Positions 52,595 to 64,000 of a stretch of DNA of 64,000 nucleotides are shown here, in pieces (positions within the stretch are counted from its first letter, which is position 1; each line of letters begins with the position of its first letter). Origin of the DNA: Micropterix aruncella (taxonomy: Eukaryota > Arthropoda > Insecta > Lepidoptera > Micropterigidae); NCBI GenBank assembly GCA_944548615.1, contig OX155954.1, positions 6,692,924-6,756,923 of the forward strand, in the 5' to 3' direction. The position numbers were made by a program, and so were the translations under genes. The notes below the pieces were generated by a model, which saw only the letters and a list, made by a program, of their open reading frames with translations, searched no databases and was not told the origin of the DNA.

Positions 52595-54880
52595 CATTTA
52601 TATTGAATAATAAATATAATAAATGGAACGCCTCAGAGCGAGGTAACGCCGCATGAGTCATGTTTTTTCGTGCGTGCAGCCAGCTCCATCGAATTATAAG
52701 ACGTTGTCACGTCAAAAACGGTTACCATATTTGTGTTTCTGAATGTCACAGAACTATTACGTATACAGCTGGCGTGATGAAAGGAGGGGTTGAATAAAAA
52801 TCAAAGAGAATCGTACTCATGATCGCCGATGTTCGTTAGACACTAATTTTATATAGAAGAAGACGATATCAAATATTTAAACAAGCCAACAACAAAACCG
52901 GAAGTTTCTTCTTCCTTAAGTTCATAAGGAGGCACCATTTTCTAGTTCTATTTTCTCAGAGCGGCAGCATTAAAAATTTACGCCATTTAAAATCTCTCTT
53001 TCTCTCTCTTGCGAGAGTCGGCTGAACCTTATAATCCTTCATAATCTCCTAGAAAATGTCGCGTCATTGAAGACCATAAAAATGGTAGTCTGCGTTGAAC
53101 GCGAGTCTTAAGTTTAAATCCCCCGAAAACGTAAGAAAAAACTCAAACCCAGGCTAAAAATCAAGAAAAAATATAAAAAATACTTTTGAAATTTTAGTTT
53201 TTTTTTAGTGTTTAAATTAGGATTTGCGAAAATCGCGTGTTGTAGTGACATTAAAAACATGACGGTCTAATTTAAAAAAAAAGGCAGTCATTTTTTTAAA
53301 AATCAATTCACTAGATATTGAGATAATTCTTTCGTCGTTTCTTTCATTAATTTTTAGCTTCAATTTAAGATAAAATTTGGCACTATAGGTTTAATTTAAT
53401 AATAATCGATTCGCATACTTACTATATTTATGTTTCATTATAATCCTTGTGAGGGCTGTATTTCAATACAAAATGCACCCTTCGTTTGGCGAATGCTGGT
53501 TACTTTGTAAATACATGCCACGGCGCGGACTCTTTATCCGTCCGGCCTGTTCGCCAATACCCCCAAATGCCGCATTATTTGCACACTCGTCTCTGAAAAT
53601 GGCGGTGAAGCGGTCACCAACTATTGGAAGCAGAACGGAAAGTGTATTTTTTTCTTCAAGCGAAATAAAATCGGTTAAAATAAAAGAGTTATTGCTATGA
53701 AGCATTTTGACACATTTACTAGAAAATGAGCTTTATCAGTGCATTCATACCTGATGATATTTTTTATTGAGCAAATTGTATACATGAGCAAATTGTATAC
53801 CACACTCTTCTGTAGCATTTATTAAATATGGTATTAGATTGCTCAACGTCATATTACGTTTTGCCAACCCTTCTGTGCTGGCAAAATGCAGATGGCGCTG
53901 ATAGCATTGTACGGCGAAACTAATAGCAATATATTTGATTATCTGTACTAACATTGATAATGACTGTTTTTTATGAAGGTCTGTTTGATTTTAAAAGCCC
54001 AATAATTTAACCAATGATAGCAATAATAACATAAAATTATTAGTGCCATCTATCGCATTTATATTTAGGCTGATTACCATGTACCTTAAACAGGTATTAG
54101 ATGAGTATTATTATCTAAATCGGTAAAAATCTACAGGAATCTTTTTTTAGGAATCTACAAATCCTTGCACCCAATACAAATTAAATGGTTGTGAACCCCT
54201 ACATTTCATATTTGATTCCCCGCATTTCGGTTCATATTTACACAAAAGCGCGAGATGTTAATAATAATTGGGCAGCAGCGGAAGCATACAGGGCTTACCC
54301 CGGTAGTCATGGCAACCAAATAATACCCCTGCAAATACTCCAACCTGACCTGCTGCTACTTAGCGAGATTTGATGGTCGGGTTTGAGCTAGGTAGGTATT
54401 CAGTTGTGGGCGTACGTCTGTACTAGAATGCGAGATTTGAAAGGTGGATAAATGGAAGAAAACCATATAAGTGGCAAAAATGACCGTTTATTATGGTGTA
54501 ACTTCCGACTATATGACCGAATTGGTAGCGAATAAAGCATTTGTAGAGAATAGACTTGATCCGTTTTAAATAAATAAATCGATTTACTTAAAATTGAAGC
54601 AAAAATCATCAACACTATTTTGGATATCTTTAATGCTGTCTTTAATTCCAAATTTAAATTCATTGTGGCAGCATATTAAAAAAAATCTCAACAATAAATA
54701 TTAATTATTATTATTAAATGTAGTGAATAAAGTGCAATTATGCAGTCTGGATTCACCCGCAGTTGACACATGATGCGTCCCGAATGCACTCGATCGCCGT
54801 TTGCATATCGGTCTAATTATCATGGGACGCTAAAGTATATAGCAAAAGACCGAGTCAATGGCGGTATACCCATTCCCAAC
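52595..54880. other. No gene recognised
   Basis: This is AT-rich DNA with short open frames lacking domains. 53870-53893 has a TTTTGCCA / TGGCAAAA hairpin beside AGATGGCGC. The segment near 54020-54090 (CCATCTATCGCATTTATATT) is similar to 55480-55560, which indicates an old repeat. Confidence 0.4.
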
Positions 54881-54884
54881 TGGG

Positions 54885-55195
54885 CAACCGATTGAAGAGG
54901 TCTCAGCGGCCTAAGGTCCTAAATAGACCTAAAATGTCTGGTGCAGAAGGCAACGGGAGACCACTGCACTATATATCCCTAGTAGTTGGCAATGGAAAAG
55001 TCAGAAATAGCCATGGCCCGAGTGTCCGGCGGCCCTTTAATGGGTCAGGGGTGCTAAGAATCCCCGGGTGGAAAACTGGACCGGGACCACCAGTACGGAA
55101 CAGCTATTTCGGATGGCGCAAGACCGACAAAAGTATTCAGAGCTAACGGCCAAACTCCAGTAATGGAGAGGCACTTCGAGAAGAAGAAGAAATAC
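54885..55195 (+). mobile_element. Retroelement 3' end with (AAG)n tail
   Basis: The phrase AAGGCAACGGGAGACCACTG and the end CTTCGAGAAGAAGAAGAAAT resemble the 3' UTR and (GAA)n tail of insect non-LTR retrotransposons. The short open frame has no RT motif. Confidence 0.45.
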
Positions 55196-56575
55196 TGAAA
55201 ACTGATGTCTTATAGTTTTAAGCATTCATTGAGTCAAGAATCATGATGATAGAATCGTGCTACATCTATTTTTACTAAAATATTATGTTCGGTCGTAAAA
55301 ATAGTAATATGTCGCTATGTCGGAGATACGATAGATCAACACAATACGAAAAATAAATATGACCTACAGGTGCGAAACAGTTTAGTTCGCCAAAGCCTCC
55401 ATTTTACAATAACATCAGAAATCTTGGAGAAAATCAATTTAAATTAGGTCAATAGCTAGAATAAAAATCCAATATTTAATCTATCTATCGCATTTTTATA
55501 TAGCCTGATTGACATCACATAATAAATTCAGAAAAATTAGAATGCCATCTATTAGACTATTTCAACATTAAAGCGTCTAATTATAATGTTTTGAAACCTG
55601 TATACCCAATTAAAATTGACATTTAAAAGTAAACAATATTAAAATAATAAGAGAAAATAATAAGATTTAAAAATTCGTTTGTTTTTATATTATAATTAAC
55701 ATAAGAGATGATAAATGTTTGGAACTATACACGTTGCGTTTCGTAGTAAAATCCTAGCTGCCAAACCATAGTACGTCATTGAGGAATCTAATAACCTTTT
55801 TATTCAATGGTTATTCCCAACATTTTTAAAATTATGAACATGCATAGGGTCGTCAATGAAAATCAATAAAATAATTAATTAATTAATTTAAAAAAACAAT
55901 AACATGTGTAGAAAATTTAAAAAAACAAATTTTGTAAATTGTTTTAATAGAACGTCGCTTGTTAAAGCAGATTAACTCACATGTTTTATTTCTAGATGCT
56001 GATGGTAGCATCCATTGAATTATTAAACAATATAAGCACAAAAAGAAACAGAAAGTAGGTACCCTCCACATTTTTAAACAGAATTTCGTCCTCGACAAAA
56101 TGAGGCACAATTCCCGCGGGAACGAGGCGCGCTTCAGCGGAGTGCGTTTAAAACGAGTCCCCGCAACATCTAAAGACATTAAATATACGGGAAAACGTTG
56201 CAGCACGCAAAAGGAATATTTTATGAAATGTAATTTCACGGGCAGGATCGAGCAATTAGCGAAGGGGAATTTTCATCTTTAAATATTTGCGCGAATCTTT
56301 CGTCTCTCGTGCAAAATTTACGAAGGGTTTCGGGTTCGGTGCCGCGCGGACGGAGACCGGAGGAAAGGGTTGAGGGTAGACCGATTTTAAAGGGAGGTAA
56401 GATAATATTGAATTACGGCAATAATATAATTGACATCTTGTCGTATTTCATATGAATTATGCATGGATAAGGAAAGGCAATTAATATGCGACAATTGAAG
56501 GGCATGTATCGCATTGATGAACGACCATGATTTCTTCCTTAGGACAAACAATAGTATTTTTATGCGTTGCCACAT
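55196..56575. other. No gene recognised
   Basis: AT-rich. A short frame at 56100-56282 (basic, no domain) and a GC-richer patch at 56330-56380 are not enough for a call. Confidence 0.4.
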
Positions 56576-56579
56576 CGAA

Positions 56580-56795
56580 TACTGGTGGCATGGCGGTTAG
56601 GACGCCTGATCTTACATTGTAAGGTTCCAGATTCGAGTCCTAACTGGGTTGTCATTTTCCGTTGGGATAAAATTAACGGAATTGCATTTTAATCCTGACG
56701 ACCGAATGCAATAACAAGCCGCGCCCACATACATATACACATTTCATAGTAGGATTGGTTGTAATAGATTGTCGTATTATAATAAACCAGCCTAT
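56580..56795 (+). mobile_element. tRNA-derived SINE, copy 2
   Basis: The head is CTGGTGGCATGGCGGTTAGG with a B-box-like AGATTCGAGTCCTAACTGGG, then TCATTTTCCGTTGGGAT and GAATTGCATTTTAATCC as in the 29833-30078 copy. It ends near TAATAAACCAGCCTATTGTA. It is more diverged than copy 1. Confidence 0.7.
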
Positions 56796-56799
56796 TGTA

Positions 56800-58720
56800 A
56801 AATTCTACAAAAACGAGTAGAAACAAACATACGAACAAATACTGAACCAGTCATATAATCAGCACTATAAGCACAATGGCGACTAGGTAAACAGCGAACA
56901 AACGAACGAAGTGTTCTAACCCCAGCAAGGAGTGGTCCTGAGACGGCAAACCGAATACACCAGGGGGAGGCCAGGATAAAATTGTATAATATTGTTAATA
57001 TTTGATTGGTTATTTTTTAATTTCTTTTTTTAAGAATTCGTTTAAAGGATGACACTTTGATGAAAAAATAAAAATATTAAAAGCCACTTACATGGCTGGA
57101 AGGTTTTCCCGGACTGGATTGGGAAATGCTTATTTTAAAATGAGATGTATGCCTGGATGAGCACCACTTTCGACAGTGCAATGTAGGTTTAATGGGATCC
57201 CTTTATCGCTAGCGAACGATCGCCCTTCATCCACATCTCAAAAACAAAGCGTATCCTTTTGCAAACCAAAATAAAATGTCTTTATTAAAGACAAATTAAA
57301 GCAAAAACAATGAAAAAATCACAATGAATCGTCTCTTAAATGCGGAATGACATACCGAAAATTCGATTTGAAATTCGAATATATCCACTCTTTAAAAGGA
57401 CGATATACCATTGCTGGGCTCGATATCAGCCAGCCATTAAATGAAAATAAAAATAAAATACTTCATTTGCTCGTTGCCATGAAATAAGATATAAATCGTA
57501 TATATATATGGATAAATACAAAACCACAAATATTTCATAAAAACCGATTTATTACTTGAGCACTGAGGACGACCGACTGAGTGGGATGCTATCGGCGCGC
57601 AATCGTTTTGATATACCTACCGCAGGTTGAAAGCCGGGTCAATAGGCGCGGCTCACGTGAAGCCCCGCTCGACGGGCCTTGGACGAGGCCCGTCGACTGA
57701 TCCACAGAATGCGCAATCGTCTTTAAGCACTGGATGTTTATAGAGAAAACACGCGTCAACGGGGACGTTGCGTAGCATCCGTAAATTATAATTTTTTTAA
57801 CAAATATTTTTCAACAAAGAACTTTACTGTAATAAACGTGCTTTTTAGCGCGAACAAATTGTTTTTAATATTTATAAATACAGTAGTTCACTTTTTGTAA
57901 AGAAAGTCATATTTTTTAATTCTTTAAATTATTATTCTTGTTATTATAAATTGTGTGCGATGACCACGGGCGAGGCACTCGATTTAGCTCTCTATTCCTG
58001 TCAAGTAGTTAATAGTAATAATCTGTATTTACCACAAGGAAAGAGTTACAAAATCTGGAGCTTTAATCGCTACTGCATAACATTTCCAGAGTTGGCTGTT
58101 TAGAAATATAGTGGATTCTAGTTGCACCAACAAAAATGTTTTGTTTATTTAAGCCGACCGCATTGCTCGTTTTTGAAGCTGTTTGATATTAGATCACGTA
58201 CGATGTATCCCACTGCTCAAAAGCTAACACGCCGCTAGACTTGTGTAATTATATACAAGGTAGTTCGCCTCCCGTGCTGAATTTTCCCACTATTATATTA
58301 TCTGTCTCGTTAGCTAAGGGCGTTTCGCGAACAATTTCTACTGCAGCAATTTGCCTCCCGCAGTGCAAACAAAGAGTTCGTGACGATATTCGACCCACCC
58401 GGATCTACAAACACAAAACCGGAGCCAAGTTTGAAAGTTAGAGCGCTGCGCCCTGCGAATAATATGCAAAGTCATATAAAGCGACGGCTCTGGCGCGGGA
58501 CGCTAATACAACCGAAGACTATACGCGACACTCGAGATTGTGGCTTCGTTACCGCAGTCTTCTCCGGTGTGCACTGTCCCGAATTTGGTTTGGAAATCTC
58601 GGAAACGGTTGAAAATTCTGAAAAAAAATACGTGTGGCACTCGGGGACTGCCGCGCATAGCATTTTTAACAACTTAGGCAATTATAATTATTTATTTATT
58701 TTATTTTTTCTGATATCAGA
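56800..58720. other. No gene recognised; an interrupted RptB fragment
   Basis: 57505-57550 (GGATAAATACAAAACCACAA) and 57870-57930 (CAGTAGTTCACTTTTTGTAA) are RptB pieces separated by a GC-richer insert of about 320 bp (57552-57870). Open frames at 58241-58748 have no recognisable domain. Confidence 0.4.
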
Positions 58721-58725
58721 TAACT

Positions 58726-58817
58726 GCGCTCTATCGGAAAAAGTTTAAATTATTCCGAATCATTTGCGGCTGGTAGCAAATGATTCGGAATAATTTGAAC
58801 GTCTTCCGATAGAGCGC
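58726..58817. repeat. Long hairpin, 42-bp arms
   Basis: GCGCTCTATCGGAA ... CCGAATCATTTGC pairs with GCAAATGATTCGGAATAATT ... TTCCGATAGAGCGC at about 39 of 42 positions, with an 8-nt loop (GGCTGGTA). Confidence 0.88.
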
Positions 58818-58819
58818 CG

Positions 58820-59375
58820 CGCACGAATTTTTATTCGATAAAGCAAAAAAACCGGAATATTCGAAAAAAATCGTAGATAAAAATATAGATAATTAAATTA
58901 TCTTTAAAATGGTGCAGGTTTCATAATAATAAGCCAGATAGTATTTGCGTAGTAGTCGTTTTTGTGTTCGGTTAGACCTAATTTCACAAATTAATTACAC
59001 TATGTAATATAAACAAAATCTAAAATATTCAAAGCTAAGAATATTATGAAAATGTTCTTGTTTAACGTATATTTTTTTCGAATCGTAAGCAGTACTCGTT
59101 TAGACGTAATTATCAGTTTAAAATCATTAATTTTCGTTAAGAAATTTCTTCATTCGGTCGCCGCGCTGGCCTAGGCCCGCGATAAAAGCTATGCAATAGC
59201 TTAAAAACTGTATTGTTGTATTTTTAACACGCTTTTATTAGGTCGACCTGTATGTAACTAACCATGTAATGAAATCTACGGTAACTAATTTAACCATCTT
59301 CCAAGGATCGTAGCTTCATGAAAATTGGCAGCTGTATGTAGTTCTGATGACAATACAATAATATGGTACTGTCGA
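58820..59375. other. No gene recognised
   Basis: AT-rich spacer. Confidence 0.45.
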
Positions 59376-59380
59376 ACTAA

Positions 59381-59622
59381 TCTGATGATGGAGTCGGAAG
59401 ATAGGAACTGGAAACTTCATGATAGAACATCGTATCATAGCTGTGTTTGGACTTGTTAGAAAAGTCTTGGAATGAACTTTGACCACGATTAGGTTTCAAG
59501 GTCTGATGATGAAGCCGGGAGATAGGCACTGGCATTCCATGATGGAATATCGTATCATAGCCGTGTTTGGACTTGTTACAAAGGTCTTGTATTGAACTTT
59601 GACCACGATTTAAGATCATTTA
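59381..59622. repeat. Tandem duplication, 121-bp period
   Basis: TCTGATGATGGAGTCGGAAG starts at 59381 and TCTGATGATGAAGCCGGGAG at 59502. Both units end GAACTTTGACCACGATT. Confidence 0.88.
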
Positions 59623-59689
59623 TAAAAGCGTGTTTTTAGTGTTTTTTTTTTAACTATTAATTTATTATGTTGACAACTGAAAGTGGTTT

Positions 59690-60105
59690 GGAATAACAAG
59701 TAAATATATTACAAAGAATAAAAAAACACGACTGCTATTACAGAAAGTGAACTATTCTATTTATAATTATGTTTATTAGGGTTTTTTTATGAAATATGTG
59801 TGGTTAAATATACATATAGATACATGTATATTTCCGGAATGAACTAGATCAGACTTTTCATTCAACACTAAACACAATATTTTTATGTTAATTTGACATT
59901 TAGACATTTAGACAACTACTTACTTGGTATTTGGACTGTTAAGGTACTACATGACACGTAGGATGACATAACCATTCTAAAAATACCACCCACTTCTAAA
60001 TCGGTTTAAGCGTTTAGAAGTTATGGTGGAATAAAGAAACGAAAGACATACATAGATGAACCCTGAACATATTACACTCCTTTTTTGTCTGGCAGTCGTG
60101 TAAAA
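59690..60105 (-). repeat. Dispersed repeat RptB, copy 3
   Basis: Same blocks and orientation as 24535-24965: ACACGACTGCTATTACAGAA, CATATAGATACATGTATATT, GACATTTAGACAACTACTTA, TTTAGAAGTTATGGTGGAAT, ACATAGATGAACCCTGAACA. Confidence 0.75.
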
Positions 60106-60139
60106 AGCCTATGTTGATCTACCTGCAATATACCGATAT

Positions 60140-60832
60140 CTTACAGTTCCGTGCAGCTTGGGCCTGATGACCTGTTTGTTATCTTATGGAGGCTCATTTC
60201 ACAATTTAGCTCTTATCCCTCCTTGAATAGGGACTAACCTGGATAGGACTATGTGAACCCTGGCTGCGGCTGTAATCCCAGTCGTGGACATCAGATGCTC
60301 CAATCTGCGGGAACACCTCAGGCGATAATGGACTGTTTGCGCATCGTGCGGCGTCAGCCAATCGACTTTGCACTCCGACGAATAACCAGAGGGGTTTGGA
60401 AATGTTCTTATACGTCTCCTAAGCAGCGTGGATGTATGATGACCTTGTCACCCACTCTTGAAACGACCCGTTGGTCACACGATCCCGTGTGAACAGACGG
60501 ACAAAGAATGCCACCGTCTGCGATAAATTCGAACTGAATTACCGCTAACATCAGGTAGAGGTCGCGCAAGGGACTTCGTAGCCATAACCAGACGGGAGGA
60601 CGGAGAAATTCTGCCTAATCTGGTAGTGAGGGCGCGAGGCTACCGGCTAAATCAATTCCCAGTGCCACACGGTAATGCGTTTGACTCTCACGGGCAAGTT
60701 TGCGTAGCTCGACGGTGGACTTTTTCGACCCCAAGTCTCTACGTTCGTTATACCTTCCTGGTCCTAATATCGTTATACCTTCCTGGGGTGGCGGGTTCGC
60801 CCGTTGTAGGTGATAACTCCAAAGTGCCTACA
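60140..60832 (-). repeat. RptA interspersed repeat, copy 5
   Basis: Reverse orientation, diverged. It has GCATCGTGCGGCGTCAGCCA, CGTAGCCATAACCAGACGGG, CCTTCCTGGGGTGGCGGGTT and GCCCGTTGTAG in the family order. Part of the right end (CGTTATACCTTCCTGG) is duplicated. Confidence 0.65.
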
Positions 60833-61423
60833 ATATAACGCTTTTACAATTTTACCCCTACACTGTCTGTTAGCAGGTGTTAACAAAACAATTATTCTAA
60901 TTAAGATTATTTCTTTGTAATGCATCATGTTATTATGATTTTTTTTGGAATCGCGCCACACATGTCTACTAAAACATTGCTTCCATCTTAGGTTTGTTTT
61001 TATGTATTTTACAGTTTTTCCTTAACTTTATCTCAATAATTAATTTCATAGTCATCTTGAATTTTCTACTTTCTGATCCTAAAAATATGGCTGCACACAC
61101 GTTTGCCAACATTTAAAGTTTAAGGAAGATTGTCGAAGTTTTTAAAATGTATTTGTTTATTTATTTATTCCTGCCTATTATATAGGCAAAACCTTAACCG
61201 CATATTTAATCGACTCTGACACCAAATTGAGCCTAACTCTTTCTAGGGTGGAGAGGTCTCTGATAGTACAATAAATTAATTAAACGTAGTAAAATTATCT
61301 TAAAACTGATTGCCTTAATAGTCCAAGAGTCATAATAGTCCGACAAAAAAGTGCTAGTTTTGTAAAAGCTGATACTTTCGGATCAGACAGTATTTTGGCC
61401 ATAGAATGCTGGGGTATACAGCA
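60833..61423. other. No gene recognised
   Basis: AT-rich. A TTTATTTATTTATTCCTGCC phrase near 61152 suggests another old retroelement edge. Confidence 0.4.
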
Positions 61424-62001
61424 GGCCAGACTTCGGGACACCTGGCGCTGGCGTACTAAGAAAGGTGTAATTAAAATTAGTACCCCTAAAATGTTTTGGA
61501 AAATCTGAAAATTCATCAGTAGACAGTGGATGCAATACTGAACTCGAAACAAATTGCCAGATTGGTTTACAATAGAATGTGTGGCGTCAGCATTACTCCA
61601 TACATGTCACGAAAATGGTCCGTTATATTTTATTTTATTTTTTTTTATTTATTACCCATTTTTTAAAAATACAGTTTTGTATAAAATCCAGCCAAGCCTA
61701 AGGCTTACCTGCTGGAGATTATGATAGGGTGACTTTCAGTGCAATTGCGCGGCACATTAGACCGATGCGTAATAGTGACCGACAAATAGGTACCGGCGTA
61801 TTTTCACGGACTTAATTTTTGTGACACGTATAGACTAATGCTGACATCACGCGTTATATTATTAAGCAGTCTGGCCATTTGTATTGAGTTTTTTATTGCA
61901 TTCACTGTCTACTGGTGAATGTTCAGCTTTTCCAAAACACTTTGGGGTACTAATAAAATTACACCATTAATAGTACGCCAGCGCCAGGTGTCCCGGAATC
62001 T
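61424..62001. mobile_element. Inverted-repeat element with arms of about 120 bp
   Basis: The left arm GCAGGCCAGACTTCGGGACA, CCTGGCGCTGGCGTACTA, TTAGTACCCCTAAAATGTTTTGG and CAGTAGACAGTGGATGCAAT is mirrored at the right (ATTGCATTCACTGTCTACTG ... GGTGTCCCGGAATCTGGCC). The arms enclose about 330 bp of non-coding sequence. No clear target duplication. Confidence 0.75.
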
Positions 62002-64000
62002 GGCCTACTAACTCTACTAACTTGCACTTTCTTGTCCCCAACTATAAAATGTGGTTCTAGAAAAACGTAGTACCAATATTAAAATTCAACATAAAATTAG
62101 CTGAATTTGGGAGCCTGGCACGATGGTCGTTTAGCTATAGGCTCTTGCATAGGTAGCATAGAGGAAGACACTCTCCTCCTCTCCGATAGTCTGATGTCAC
62201 TCTCCTCTATCACTATCTCTATTCGTCCATTGATGGCCAGCATCTTACCGGCAGACGAAATTTCGTTAAACGAACGTTAGCATGCACATATATTAAATCT
62301 TTTGTATGCACCAACCCGACAGTATCCGCGCTTGAATTACCTAATCGATTCGCGTCCCGTCTGCTAGAGGGTGATAGTATCGCTCGTTTCTTTCCCCAAC
62401 TAGAAGCTCTTTTTAAAGGACAGTCTTTGCAACTATGCAGACCCCACTACGTGACAAAGATGTGCGTGTTGCAGTAAAGTGCCCGACTTTGTTTCGCTAT
62501 CGCCACCGACTTTAAAATCGAGGAATCCCAAGGGAATTTTCTTTCTGTCTCTTTTGTTTTAATCGATTACCACGCGATTGCATTTGCAAGATCGTGCATA
62601 CGTGTATTCGCACGTTCGTAGCGGATTAATGCTTTTTAATTCGCAGGGGTCGTTCACAGACGGCTGGAGCAGAATTGAACGCTAGTTAAACTAGATCGAC
62701 CGATATTCTACACCTTGTGCCACTTTGTTTTCCGAATAATAAAAATATAACTTCCAACACATCTACTAAGATACTAGACGCTTATCTCAGAATCTTCAAT
62801 ATGTTTTGTTTTATATTTAGGAAAATGTGTGTTATACCGGGTGAGTTTTTAATTAGTGACATCCTTGAAATGGGTGAATCAATACGAGCAAATAAGCAAC
62901 TTTTGATAACAATTTGTTAAAAGAAATAATATAATAATAGAAAAAAATACATTTTATTCCAAATGATTAAGAAAAGTTTGAGAATCGATTAGCTGTTTTA
63001 TTTGACCTTGCTAATAGATCGTGGTCGTTGAATGGCCTTCAATAACACAATAGTCGTCAAGCAAGGCCATAGATGACGCCGCTCTGTTATTTCTGATCTA
63101 TGTATTTGAATATTTGAGACATTTACCACCAATTATAAAACCATTTTTAAAATAGAATAAATTTTGCAAATAAAACAGGGCCTAAAATGTACCTTCTGTG
63201 GCCTTGCTTCGCACACAAGCAGCGCGGACGGGAGCACGACGAAAACTATCCTACATGCGCGGTGACACGATGAGTGAAACGACTTCTTTTAGGGATATGC
63301 GCAGTGCGATATTTAGATGCGACGTTTTCATGGAGTGCTGGTGAGACGTATAAGACATGTTTCACACATATAGCTATATTAGTTATGTAAGTATCCTGCC
63401 GTTAGATTTTTGTGGATTGAGCGTCTTTTCTTTGTCTTTTCTTTATCCTTTCTTGAGAATATTTACAATGCTCTTACGATATTTCGGCAACCTCAAACAT
63501 AAAAGCCCTGCCCTGTCTTCGCGGTGCCCTGAAGTAGTCTCGCGTTTCACGCATTTCTGCAGAACAACAAATATCCGCTTTTCCCCGGAAAATTGCTAAC
63601 GAGCTCTGAGCTTTTTTATTCAGCGTCGCGCTCAGAAAGATAGATAAGAGAGAGGAGGGTGTCGGACGTCAAAGAGGCACCGCACGTTGTCTGCGCCAAG
63701 TCACGGCCAAACCACGCCAAACCGAAGAACCAGCGACGATATGCTAATTACGCCGCGTCGGCAACAACTACGCAACTTTGTCGAGGGGCAAAGCCCGGAA
63801 ATACAAGGGTCACATTCCTGTAAAGTCCTGAATGTTTCCATTCTTTGAAATCAAATTTCTTGTTGTTCCGATGCGTGGTTAGAGACAGAGTCCATCCACC
63901 ACTTCGTCGGATATATTATTTTTAATTTTCCTACATAAAAACTTGGCCAGTTAGGTCAGCTTAGACCAGCTTAGACTTAAGCGTATATACGAGTACAGTG
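62002..64000. other. No gene recognised
   Basis: Mixed composition. CpG-richer patches occur near 62330-62480 and 63600-63800. Short open frames (62717-62920, 63357-63599) lack domains. There is no tRNA or element boundary that I can support. Confidence 0.4.

Noticed and set aside
58241..58748. A host gene with 122-codon and 66-codon frames
   Set aside because: No recognisable domain. Frames overlap each other and run into a hairpin. No coherent exon structure.
59377..59619. A small protein with internal repeats on the minus strand
   Set aside because: The peptide repeat is only the translation of the 121-bp tandem DNA duplication. The period is not a multiple of three and no domain is present.

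Overview
The window is AT-rich, gene-poor animal chromosomal DNA. Introns with GT..AG borders, two animal-type tRNA-Lys(CTT) genes and a dense, diverse load of transposable elements point to an arthropod, most likely an insect. A moth or butterfly is my guess, based on the repeat style (Kabuki/CsRn1-like element, Helitron helicase remnant, tRNA-derived SINE, TA-flanked MITEs). Nothing looks bacterial or organellar, and there is no CRISPR array.

Most of the sequence is mobile-element debris. From left to right: a Harbinger deletion derivative (1.5-2.2 kb); CR1/jockey-type non-LTR fragments and a cluster of nested palindromes (3.8-5.2 kb); a GC-richer unclassified repeat family, here called RptA, with at least five copies (5.4, 11.7, 16.1, 22.8 and 60.1 kb); a Helitron helicase tail (7.6 kb); a TTAA-flanked piggyBac-like candidate (8.3-9.7 kb); a broken non-LTR retrotransposon with endonuclease-RT linker and RT (13.5-15.8 kb); further non-LTR tails; tandem arrays near 21-22.8 kb; tRNA-Lys genes at 23.6 and 26.5 kb on either side of a large palindrome; a SINE (29.8 kb); and two TA-flanked MITEs (21.6 and 30.6 kb).

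Two intact units stand out. The first (36,981-42,532) is a 5.55-kb DNA element with CACTGAAAAAA termini, a likely CA target duplication and repetitive subterminal arms. It carries an apparently intact three-exon gene for a 264-residue protein with an N-terminal SAM domain. I recognise no transposase in it, so it may be a CACTA-like element with its own accessory gene or with a captured gene.

The second (46,120-52,590) is a complete, young Ty3/Gypsy retrotransposon. It has identical 239-bp LTRs, a GCAG target duplication, a tRNA-Trp-type primer site and a Gag CHCC knuckle, which together place it in the CsRn1/Kabuki clade. Pol lies in the -1 frame. Its integrase carries two gapless tandem copies (about 54% identical by hand count) of a 126-residue HHCC-containing module. 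A small third ORF downstream encodes a predicted N-myristoylated single-pass membrane protein where an env gene might be expected.

Host coding sequence is limited to three low-confidence candidate exons (1.1, 9.8 and 43.9 kb, all + strand) and the two tRNA genes. The protein-coding elements are independent mobile units and do not form a pathway. All assignments come from reading the sequence; no database search was possible.
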